From Thiocapsa imhoffii (lineage in GTDB: Bacteria > Pseudomonadota > Gammaproteobacteria > Chromatiales > Chromatiaceae): 50,526 bases of DNA. The stretch lies in the NCBI RefSeq assembly GCF_016583985.1, contig NZ_NRSD01000029.1, positions 1 through 50,526 on the forward strand, written 5' to 3'. The first letter of the stretch is position 1. Each line of letters opens with the position of its first letter. The translations under genes and the position numbers were made by a program. Under the pieces are notes generated by a model, which ran no database searches, was not told where the DNA came from, and was given only the letters and a program-made list of their open reading frames with translations. Positions 35,719-43,491 of this stretch are shown in pieces.

Positions 35719-36311
35719 GCTCCGTCCATGCTGCCGACTAGGGCGCGAAAGATCTGTTCGAGTTCCAGCAGGATCACCACTTCACCCTGATGTTCGAAAA
35801 CCCCGCTGGTGAAGTCGCGGAGCGGTTGGCGCAGGCTGTCGGGGGGGGGCTGGATCGCCTCCTCGGCGAGATCGAAGACATCGATGACGCGATCGACCCG
35901 TAGACCGCTGCGAACCGCATGCGCTTCACCGAGCAGAATGGCCCCACCTCGCTCCGGCGGGGCATGCGCGAGGCCAAGCAGGTCGCCTAATCGCAGCACC
36001 GAGGCGATGTCGCCACGCACATCGATGACCCCTTCGATCACCGGTGGGCAACCCGGGACGAAATGGGGCGTTGAGAACGGTAGGATCTCGAGCAGATTGC
36101 GGGCACGCAAGGCGAGCGACGTCTCGCCGATGACGAAGATCACGAGTTTGATCCGCGCGGTCTCGACGTCGATGATTTGACGCGCGGCCTGGCCACGTTG
36201 CGCGAGCAGCGCATCGAGTTCGTCCGCACGGACTCCTGGGGTGTCCGTGCCCCCTCGGAGGGTCGCCTGGCCGAGACCCCGCGGATCGTGGTGAAGATCA
36301 TCACTCGCCAT
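35715..36311 (-). CDS. cheW: CheW-type coupling protein
   Basis: A 198-residue coupling protein that links the receptor to CheA. The N-terminal ~55 residues are variable; the CheW fold follows: KLVIFVIGETSLALRARNLL, VIEGVIDVRGDIASVLRLGDLL (conserved Arg-Gly), GLRVDRVIDVFDL and a final VILLELEQIF. ATG 36311 has CGGAG upstream and overlaps the end of the Hpt-REC-REC-GGDEF gene by 11 bases. A run of nine G at 35841-35849 (nine C in the coding strand, encoding three Pro) lies inside the gene. Overlaps the next gene by ATGA. Confidence 0.93.
   Translation of the reverse strand: MASDDLHHDPRGLGQATLRGGTDTPGVRADELDALLAQRGQAARQIIDVETARIKLVIFVIGETSLALRARNLLEILPFSTPHFVPGCPPVIEGVIDVRGDIASVLRLGDLLGLAHAPPERGGAILLGEAHAVRSGLRVDRVIDVFDLAEEAIQPPPDSLRQPLRDFTSGVFEHQGEVVILLELEQIFRALVGSMDGA
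35841..35849. repeat. Nine-base G homopolymer inside cheW
   Basis: Nine consecutive G on the plus strand, nine C in the coding strand. A change of one base would frameshift cheW at about residue 155. Long G/C runs are known sites of strand slippage. Confidence 0.8.
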
Positions 36312-38112
36312 CGTGGCTCCGTTGGTCGGCGTCGGTGGTGGCCGCGTCAGTGGCTTGCCGGTGCGCGCTGAATGTGTCGTCCTCGGCACTCGCGCTCGGG
36401 TCGGCGAGTGCAATCTCGACGCGGTTGCGGCCGCTGTGCTTGGCCTGATAGAGGGCGCGATCCGCGGCCTCGGTCATGGCATCGGGCGTGGCGAAGGTGG
36501 GGAAGTCCGACACGCCGGAGCTGAAGGTGCAACGAAACTCCTGCCCGTCGGCATAGAAGGTGACCGCGGCGAAGCTGTTGCGCAGATCATCAATGATGTC
36601 TTTGGCCTGCGCGAGCGTGACCCCGTTGAGAACGACGGCGAACTCCTCGCCCCCGTAGCGTCCGACCATGTCGTCCTCGCGCAGGCGCAGGCGCAGGGTG
36701 CGGCTCAAGGCCATCAGAACCTGATCACCGGTGGGGTGACCATAGGTGTCATTGACGGCCTTGAAGTGGTCGACGTCGATCATCGCGAAGCAGAGCATCG
36801 CGTCCGCGCGGCGCGCATTGGCCACCGCGATTTCGAGGAACTGCATGATGGCGTTGTGATTGAAGAGCCCGGTCAGGCCATCGCGTACCATCAGAGAGTG
36901 GAGGATGCGCATCCGCTCGGCGCGCAAGTTGACCTCGGCGACCAGTTGCGCGGGCTCGATTGGCTTGGTCAGAAAGCCATCCGCCCCGGCGGCCATCGCT
37001 TGGTGTTGGCGTTCGACGTTCGTCTCCGAGGAGACGTAGATGATCGGCAGGCTGACATGGCCGGGGATCTGGCGCAGGATCTGCGACAATTCGGGTCCGG
37101 AACATTCCGGCATATACATATCCATCAGCACCAGGTCCGCATCGAAATGATCGAGCAGTTCGAGGACCTGTTCGGGGTCGCTGACCGCCTTGGCGACCAT
37201 GCCTGCCTCTTCCAGGACGGTCGCGTGGAATTGGGCGAGTTCCTGGTCATCATCCACGACGAGCACGTTGATCGGCTCGGGTGGGTTGGGGTTGGTGAGA
37301 CGGTCGAGGAACTCGAGCATCTCGACCGTCTTGATGGGCTTGGTGCAATAGGCGCTGCCACCCGCGCGCACGGCTTGGAGGCGGCCCTGGAAGTCATCAC
37401 GGCAGGAAATGAAGATGCAGGGGAGATCCTCCTCGCCGCGGCCCGTCAGCTCGCTCAGCATCTTCGGCCCGCCATTGCTGTCCTCGGGGAAGACGATATC
37501 GAGGATGAGGGCCGCGGGCGTCTCTTGCGTGACCGCCTCGGCGAGTTCGGTGAGGGTCGTGAAGGCCTGCACCCGATAGCCGAAGCAACCGAGTTGGCCC
37601 GCTAACTGCGCCGCGAGCGCCGGATCATCGTCACACAAATAGATGAGCCGCTGGCTCCGATCGCTGCCGCGTTCGGGATGCGGCTCGCGCGGCGCAAGTT
37701 CGAAGGCTGGCGGTGGGTCTGGAGCGGCCTGCCCCTCGGCGGTGCGCTGCAGATGCTCAAGGTCGTCGAGGATGCCGGTGAGGGTATTGCGCAAGGTTCC
37801 AGCGGTCGTGGTCTCCTCATCCTCAAGCACCTGACGCACGGCGTGCTCGGCGTCCTGGGCCCGGTCGGCGATGGGTTGGAAACCGAAGGTGGCACCCGAG
37901 CCCTTCAGGGTATGGAACAGGACACGCAGGGCCTCGAGCTCCGTGCGATCCGGCTCCAGCCCGCGCCAGTCCGCGACCACCCGACGCGCATCGGCAAGTC
38001 GCCCTGGCAACTGCGACAGAAAGAGTTGACGCAACTTCGCCTTGCGCGCCTGGAAGGATTCTGGCGGCTTGGCGGCGCTCTCCTGGATGGGTTTCGATGA
38101 GGGATTTGACAT
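36301..38112 (-). CDS. Hpt-REC-REC-GGDEF diguanylate cyclase
   Basis: A 603-residue output protein. The Hpt domain (to ~125) has the phosphohistidine motif HTLKGSG at His67. REC1 (~150-270) has CDDD and the phosphoacceptor in LILDIVFPE; REC2 (~280-400) has VVDDD, LMDMYMPE and LTKP. GGDEF (~415-575) carries GGEEF with an REDD inhibitory site five residues before it, so active, product-inhibited cyclase is expected. It holds the position of WspR, but with an added Hpt and an extra receiver. Phosphate could come from CheA or pass between its own domains. Downstream cheW overlaps it by 11 bases. Confidence 0.94.
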   Translation of the reverse strand: MSNPSSKPIQESAAKPPESFQARKAKLRQLFLSQLPGRLADARRVVADWRGLEPDRTELEALRVLFHTLKGSGATFGFQPIADRAQDAEHAVRQVLEDEETTTAGTLRNTLTGILDDLEHLQRTAEGQAAPDPPPAFELAPREPHPERGSDRSQRLIYLCDDDPALAAQLAGQLGCFGYRVQAFTTLTELAEAVTQETPAALILDIVFPEDSNGGPKMLSELTGRGEEDLPCIFISCRDDFQGRLQAVRAGGSAYCTKPIKTVEMLEFLDRLTNPNPPEPINVLVVDDDQELAQFHATVLEEAGMVAKAVSDPEQVLELLDHFDADLVLMDMYMPECSGPELSQILRQIPGHVSLPIIYVSSETNVERQHQAMAAGADGFLTKPIEPAQLVAEVNLRAERMRILHSLMVRDGLTGLFNHNAIMQFLEIAVANARRADAMLCFAMIDVDHFKAVNDTYGHPTGDQVLMALSRTLRLRLREDDMVGRYGGEEFAVVLNGVTLAQAKDIIDDLRNSFAAVTFYADGQEFRCTFSSGVSDFPTFATPDAMTEAADRALYQAKHSGRNRVEIALADPSASAEDDTFSAHRQATDAATTDADQRSHDGE

Positions 38113-38150
38113 AGAGCGCGACTCAACAACAGCGAAGCGTCTCGGTGGAC

Positions 38151-38501
38151 TCAGAGGTGTTCGACCAGGGACGGTAAACGATGCTCAAGCGACGCATCCT
38201 TCATCAAGCAGGCCTCGAGGCGTGGCTCCTGCTGGTGCAAGGGCGCCGGATCGTCCCCGGTCAAGAGCACGAAGGGGGTTGCGATCCCCTGGTCACGGAG
38301 CTCCCGGAATAACTCAAGACCACTCAAGAGTGGCATGTTCATGTCCGAGATGATGACCTCGAAACCATCGGAGTCGTCGCCGAGGAGTTCCAGTGCGGCA
38401 AGCCCACTCTCGACGAGGGTACAGTCATGGCCATCCGATTCCAGGATGACGGATGCCATCTCACCCGCGAAGGGGTCATCATCGACGATCAAGATCTTCA
38501 T
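38151..38501 (-). CDS. Single-domain response regulator
   Basis: A 116-residue CheY-like receiver: acidic pair in VDDDPF, phosphoacceptor Asp in IISDMNMP, conserved Thr in VLLTGDD, and Lys in CLMKDAS. No output domain. It lies between cheA (29 bp gap) and the Hpt-REC-REC-GGDEF gene (38 bp gap), so it may accept phosphate from CheA, acting as a phosphate sink or as a shuttle to the Hpt protein; this is inference. Confidence 0.93.
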   Translation of the reverse strand: MKILIVDDDPFAGEMASVILESDGHDCTLVESGLAALELLGDDSDGFEVIISDMNMPLLSGLELFRELRDQGIATPFVLLTGDDPAPLHQQEPRLEACLMKDASLEHRLPSLVEHL

Positions 38502-38530
38502 GACAAGGGAGTCTCCAGTTTTAGGCCTGT

Positions 38531-40804
38531 TTAGCCGAGCAGGTTGCGCAAGGTGTCGACCAGGTTCGTTTGGTCGAAATCGCCCTTGACGATGTAGGCA
38601 TCGGCGCCAACCTGGATGCCTCGTTGTTTGTCTTCCTGGGTTTGCCGCGAGGTCACGATAATGATCGGCGTCGCGTGATATTTCTCATGATCGCGCAGCT
38701 TGGCCGTCAAGGAGAAGCCATCGAGACCGGGCATTTCGACGTCGGTGAGGATGGCATCGAAACGACCACCGACGGCCTTCTGCCAACCGTCGAGACCATC
38801 CTCGGCCAGGGTGACACGGTAGCCCGATGCTTCCAGGACCTCCTTTTCGATCTCGCGCGTATTCAGTGAGTCGTCGACCACCAGGATATGGTGCTCGCCC
38901 TGGTGCGTGGCCCGTGAGTGATCCTGAACCGCGGCCTTGATCGCCTCGCCGCGCAGACGCCGTGCCGCATCGAGCAACGCGGGGGCCTGGAGCAGGCTGA
39001 CGAGTGAATTGGTCCCGGTCACGACCATGCCACCGACCACGCCACCGAAGGCGCCCTGTCCCCGCAGGTGGGCCGGCAGGGGTTTCAGCACCATGTCGCG
39101 CTCGTCGACCAATTGATCCACCACCAGCCCGAGTTTGGACTGACGCACCCCGATGATCACGACCAAGAGCGTCTCATCCTGATGGCTGGACGGCTTCACC
39201 GTGGCCAGGCTGGTGGATGAGGGTGGGAGATCCAGCAGCTCGGCCAAGGGAATGAGCGGGACGAGCTCATTGCGCAGGACCACCGCCGGGCGACCGGCCA
39301 CTTGAATGGTCCCGGAGCGCGGGGTGCGGATCAGTTCAGCGACATGTGGGGCGGTGAGACCGAAGGTATAGCCCGCGGCTTCGAGCAGCAGGATGCGCAT
39401 CACCGCCAGCGAGAGCGGGAGTTTGAGGGTGATGCTTGTGCCCGCCCCGGCGCGGCTGCTGATAACGACCGAACCTTGGAGATCATCGGTGACGGTGCGT
39501 TTGACGACATCCATCCCGACCCCGCGACCGGAGACCTCGGTGAGGATGGCGCTGGTACTGAAGCCGGGCTGGAAGATCAAGTCCGCGACCTGCTCGTCGG
39601 TGACTTGATGGATGGCCCCAGGTTCGATCAGCCCTTTCTGGATCGCCTTCTCAAGGATCCGTTCGCGCTCGAGACCACGACCGTCGTCCGTGACCGAGAT
39701 CAGCACGGCACCGCCCTCTTGGCGTGCCGCCAGATGGATGCGTCCGATGGGGGGTTTGCCCGCGCCCCGGCGCGCCTCGGCCGACTCAATGCCATGATCA
39801 ATGGCATTGCGCATCATGTGGACGAGAACCTCACCCAAATGATCGATGATCTGCCGGTCGAGTTCGATTTCGCTGCCGCTCACCTCACATTGCACCTCTT
39901 TGCCGAGGGTGCGTCCGAGTTCGCGCGCGACCCGTGCCAGTGGGTCCAAGACCGTGCTCAACGGCAGCATCCGCAGCCCGAGCGCATGGTCGTTCAATTC
40001 GCCGATGAGCCGTTCTTGAGTCAGTGTGAGGTCACGCAGATCGAGTGTGAACTGGTGCAGGGCGCGGGACAAGGCGTGCGGATCCGCGGCCGCATTGGCG
40101 CCCATCTTGACCGCGAATGCCGCGGCGGCGGCATCGAGCGCGCGTGCTTGGTCGAGGGTATGACGGAGGCGGGCTTGGTTCGAGACCAATTCACCCATCA
40201 GCTTGATGACCTGGTCGAGCTTGTCCATCCGCACGCGGACACTCTCGGGAGCGCGAATGGCCGGGTCGTGTTGCGTGTCCGGCGGGGAGGGGCGCTCGGC
40301 ACGGGTCCGGTCGGGCGCCACCGCGGGAGCTGGGGCGGTCGCCGCCGTCGGAACGGTCGCTGCCGCGGCCGGTTCGGATGCCGGCGCGGGGTCGCCATCC
40401 GGGTCGTCGAGCTGGCCCGCGGCGGCCCGCGTCAGGCGAGCGCATAAGGCCTGGTTGGGTGGATCCGTGTCACCGCCGGATGTGGACACCTGCTCGACCA
40501 GGGCGCTGATGGCATCGACGGCACGCATCAGCAGGACGCTCAACTCCGGGTTGGGCTGAATCTTGCCCTCGCGCAAGGCACCGAGAACGTCCTCGAGATG
40601 ATGGGCGGTTTCGGCGATGCTGGCCAATTTCAGCATGCGCGCCGAGCCCTTGATGGTATGGGCGGAGCGAAACAGGGCATCGATGCCCTGACGCCCACCA
40701 TCCGGGGCGGTTGCGAGCGCGCCGAGGCCGTCCTCAAGGCGGGCGAGATGCTCACGGGCCTCATCGACGAAGCGGTTGATGAATTTGCTGAGATCGAGCG
40801 CCAT
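38531..40804 (-). CDS. cheA: CheA histidine kinase with C-terminal receiver (WspE-like)
   Basis: A 757-residue hybrid kinase. The P1 Hpt domain has HTIKGSARM with His49. A Pro/Ala-rich linker follows, then dimerisation (DKLDQVIKLMGELVSNQARL), the ATPase with HMMRNAIDHGIE (N box), TDDGRGL (G1), GFSTS and GRGVGMDVVK (G2), a CheW-like regulatory domain, and a REC domain (from ~635: VVDDS, LTDVEMPG, VTSRQT). The lysine normally in KP is present as VKGD. CheA-REC fusions are typical of Wsp and Frz type systems rather than flagellar ones. It starts 10 bp after cheR. Confidence 0.95.
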   Translation of the reverse strand: MALDLSKFINRFVDEAREHLARLEDGLGALATAPDGGRQGIDALFRSAHTIKGSARMLKLASIAETAHHLEDVLGALREGKIQPNPELSVLLMRAVDAISALVEQVSTSGGDTDPPNQALCARLTRAAAGQLDDPDGDPAPASEPAAAATVPTAATAPAPAVAPDRTRAERPSPPDTQHDPAIRAPESVRVRMDKLDQVIKLMGELVSNQARLRHTLDQARALDAAAAAFAVKMGANAAADPHALSRALHQFTLDLRDLTLTQERLIGELNDHALGLRMLPLSTVLDPLARVARELGRTLGKEVQCEVSGSEIELDRQIIDHLGEVLVHMMRNAIDHGIESAEARRGAGKPPIGRIHLAARQEGGAVLISVTDDGRGLERERILEKAIQKGLIEPGAIHQVTDEQVADLIFQPGFSTSAILTEVSGRGVGMDVVKRTVTDDLQGSVVISSRAGAGTSITLKLPLSLAVMRILLLEAAGYTFGLTAPHVAELIRTPRSGTIQVAGRPAVVLRNELVPLIPLAELLDLPPSSTSLATVKPSSHQDETLLVVIIGVRQSKLGLVVDQLVDERDMVLKPLPAHLRGQGAFGGVVGGMVVTGTNSLVSLLQAPALLDAARRLRGEAIKAAVQDHSRATHQGEHHILVVDDSLNTREIEKEVLEASGYRVTLAEDGLDGWQKAVGGRFDAILTDVEMPGLDGFSLTAKLRDHEKYHATPIIIVTSRQTQEDKQRGIQVGADAYIVKGDFDQTNLVDTLRNLLG

Positions 40805-40814
40805 GGTGATGGAT

Positions 40815-42389
40815 CTAGGCCGCGCTGTCCGCCAGTTGGGCGAGACGTGTTTCGCACAAGAAGCGCAGATCCTTCACTGACATCAGCGAGGGGAGCGCTG
40901 CGACGCTCTGCAGGGCGCGGGTCTCATCCTCCAGCTGTCGCAAGACGATGCGGTATTCGCGTCTTGCGAGCTGTGGCTCTCCGCTCTCTCGATAGGTCTC
41001 CGCGAGTTGGTAGTGGGCACGCCAACAATCGGGTCGGTCATAGACCACCCGACGCAGGGTGCGAATCGCCGCCGCGGCGTGACCCCGCAAGCGCTCACAG
41101 CGGCCGCGCAGCAGCAGTGCGTCCGCGCACCAGGGATCTTTGCTCAGCGCCTGCTCGGCAGCGGCCTCGGCGCCTTGCGTGTCACCTTGTTCGAGCAGCA
41201 GATGCGCTTTCAGGGCGAGATGTTCGGCACGGACGTCCGCGCTCTTGATGAGCGGCGCGAGTGCGTTCAAGGCGTCCTGGAATCGTTCCGCGCGTGCCGC
41301 GGCCAGCGCCCGCGCATAGTGGTCCTGGTCCGGTTGAGAGGACGACCGCGGCGGGTGCGCGGCGGGTGCGCGGTTCGTCGAGGCAGCCGCCTGATCCGCG
41401 CGCGTGTCGCCGCGAACCGGCGCTTTGGTACGAGGTCGGGGCGGGGCAGGGTCGAGCGCGGTCTTGATGGCGCGCGCAGGGGTGGGAGGAGGCTTACCAA
41501 CGGGCGGCGGCTGGGGATGCGATCGTGCGCGCGACGTGTCCCACTTGTGGTGTGCCCCCGCCGCCTCCTGCCGTCCCTCTCCAGTGGTCGCGCGGCTGAA
41601 CAGGAAGACACCGTCGATGGCATGCAGACGCAGAATGCCGAAATCATTCGCCAGCGTCTCGGAGGTGCCGACGATGAGGGCGCCATGCGGGTTGAGCAGG
41701 TCGCGCAGCCGTGTCAGCACGATTTTTCGGGTGTCACTATCGAAATAGATGGAGACATTGCGGAAGAAAATAATGTCCTGCGCCGCCACCGACTGCGGAT
41801 AGGGGGTGGCGAACAGATTGAGGGAACGGAATGCAACCTGTTGGCGAATGCGTTGGTCGAGGCGACGGTGGGTCGGATCGATCGCGGTGAACCAGCGCTC
41901 ACGCAGCTCCGCCGGTAAGGCGCGGAACGCGAAGGGGCCATAGATGGCCGCGCGGGCACGCTCCAGCACCTCCTCGTCGACATCGGCGGCCTGGATCTGA
42001 AACAGTCGCTCAGCCTGGTCGCCAAAGCGTTCGCGCAAGGCGATGGCGATCGAGTAGGGCTCTTCGCCGGTGGAGCAGCCAAGGGAAAGGATGCGAATCC
42101 GCTGTCCAGGCTCTTGACGCTTCAAGATGGACGGGATCAGGTGTTCCGTCAGTAGCTGTAAATGTTGGGGCTCGCGATAGAAATAGGTCTCGTTGACCGT
42201 CAGCAGACTGGTCAAGCGTTGCAGTTCGCGCGGGTCCTCGGCCGCGAGCGCGAGATAGTGCGCGGTTGAGGCGGTCGCGGTCGCGGCGATGCGACCCGCG
42301 AGCAGCGCTTGCAAGCGCGCATGGGCATCCTCCCCGAAATGCAAACCAAGTTGCTCTTTCACGAATTGTTTGAAGGCGTCTAGGTTCAT
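40815..42389 (-). CDS. cheR: CheR methyltransferase with TPR domain
   Basis: A 524-residue SAM-dependent receptor methyltransferase. N-terminal CheR_N (DAFKQFVKEQLGLHFGEDAH), then the catalytic domain with SVNET-like TVNETYFYRE, the SAM motif SLGCSTGEEPYSIAIAL, AADVDEEVLERAR and FRNVSIYF. A Pro-rich linker (~270-350) leads to three or so TPR repeats (~350-500), as in WspC-type CheR. ATG 42389 is taken because the family N-terminus starts there; TTG 42434 would overlap cheB by 32 bases. It methylates Glu residues of the MCP, opposed by CheB. Confidence 0.93.
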   Translation of the reverse strand: MNLDAFKQFVKEQLGLHFGEDAHARLQALLAGRIAATATASTAHYLALAAEDPRELQRLTSLLTVNETYFYREPQHLQLLTEHLIPSILKRQEPGQRIRILSLGCSTGEEPYSIAIALRERFGDQAERLFQIQAADVDEEVLERARAAIYGPFAFRALPAELRERWFTAIDPTHRRLDQRIRQQVAFRSLNLFATPYPQSVAAQDIIFFRNVSIYFDSDTRKIVLTRLRDLLNPHGALIVGTSETLANDFGILRLHAIDGVFLFSRATTGEGRQEAAGAHHKWDTSRARSHPQPPPVGKPPPTPARAIKTALDPAPPRPRTKAPVRGDTRADQAAASTNRAPAAHPPRSSSQPDQDHYARALAAARAERFQDALNALAPLIKSADVRAEHLALKAHLLLEQGDTQGAEAAAEQALSKDPWCADALLLRGRCERLRGHAAAAIRTLRRVVYDRPDCWRAHYQLAETYRESGEPQLARREYRIVLRQLEDETRALQSVAALPSLMSVKDLRFLCETRLAQLADSAA

Positions 42390-42402
42390 CAGGCGGGCGA
42401 GA

Positions 42403-43491
42403 TCAGGCGGTGACGTCGAGGTGGAGACGGACAAGGGTTCGGAGTGCGTCAGCGATCAGGTCAAGCGGCAACACCCGCTGGGCGCCACCGAGTTGAATGG
42501 CTTCTCGATTCATGCCGAAGATCACGGAACTCGCCTCGTCCTGGGCCAGGGTTGCGCCGCCCGCCTGGGCAATGTCGAGCAGTCCGCGGGCACCGTCGCG
42601 GCCCATGCCGGTGAGGACGACACCGATGGCATCGCGCGTGCATGTGGCGGCGACACTGCCCAAGAGCCGATCGCAACTGGGTCGATAGATATCGTTCTTG
42701 GACCTGGGTTCCAGATGAATGCGGCGTCCCGGCTTGAGCGTCATGTTGGTTGTGGAATCGGCCACATAGACTCGCCCAGGTTGGATCAGTTCACCCTCGA
42801 CGCCGAGCTGGATCGGGAGGGCGCTGAGTTCGCTCAACCACTCGGTCATGGCCTGGGCGAAGCCATCGGAGATGTGTTGGGCGATCAGGACCGGTGCCGG
42901 AAAATCCGCGGGAAGTTCAGGGAGCAGTCGCGCGAGGGCTTGGGGGCCACCGGTCGAGGAGGCAATGGCGACGACTGGCGCACGCGGACGCGGCACAGCA
43001 CCGTGCGGCTCATGGTGCGCGGGGATCTCGAAAGGGATTGGCGGCTGGGCGGGAACCGGGGTGGTGACGAGCGTGCCGCTGCGACGAATGTGACGGATAA
43101 CGGGGACGCCGGCGAGGATGCGCAAGCGCGTGGTCAAACCACTGCCTTCGTCGTAGGTCGGCTTGCGCGCTGCCTCCAGCGCGCCGCGTGCCACCGCCGA
43201 TATGGCGTTGTGGGCATCGGCGACATCGGAGAGCACCAGAATGGGCACCGCGTAGCGGGCCATGATCTCCTCAATGGCCTGCATCCCATCCATCACGGGC
43301 ATTTGGATGTCCATGGTGACCACATCGGGCCGCAGCGCGAGGACTTGCTCGATCGCCTCGCGTCCGTTCGCCGCTTCGCCACAGACCACCAGTTCTGGCG
43401 CGGACTCGATGAGGGCCCTGATCAGTGCACGGGCCGAACGGCTATCATCGACCACCAACACCCGTATGGGGGGCTTCATGGGGCGCGACAT
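42403..43491 (-). CDS. cheB: CheB/WspF-type methylesterase with receiver
   Basis: A 362-residue protein: REC domain (VVDDSRSAR, phosphoacceptor in VVTMDIQMPVMDG) and a methylesterase domain with catalytic Ser in ASSTGGPQAL, His in IAQHI and Asp in TGMGRDGARG. Demethylates or deamidates the MCP when phosphorylated by CheA. The ATG at 43491 overlaps the MCP stop (TGATG), so the two are translationally coupled. A TTG one codon upstream (43494) is the alternative. The REC lysine, in ARKPTYDEGSG, is present. Confidence 0.95.
   Translation of the reverse strand: MSRPMKPPIRVLVVDDSRSARALIRALIESAPELVVCGEAANGREAIEQVLALRPDVVTMDIQMPVMDGMQAIEEIMARYAVPILVLSDVADAHNAISAVARGALEAARKPTYDEGSGLTTRLRILAGVPVIRHIRRSGTLVTTPVPAQPPIPFEIPAHHEPHGAVPRPRAPVVAIASSTGGPQALARLLPELPADFPAPVLIAQHISDGFAQAMTEWLSELSALPIQLGVEGELIQPGRVYVADSTTNMTLKPGRRIHLEPRSKNDIYRPSCDRLLGSVAATCTRDAIGVVLTGMGRDGARGLLDIAQAGGATLAQDEASSVIFGMNREAIQLGGAQRVLPLDLIADALRTLVRLHLDVTA

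Noticed and set aside
36313..37605. 430-codon open frame on the plus strand
   Set aside because: Antisense to the Hpt-REC-REC-GGDEF gene, whose domains are unmistakable; the translation shows no family motif and is a codon-bias shadow of GC-rich DNA.
39302..40447. 381-codon open frame on the plus strand
   Set aside because: Antisense to cheA; no motif, and cheA is well supported.
41007..41918. 303-codon open frame on the plus strand
   Set aside because: Antisense to cheR; Arg/Gly-rich shadow.
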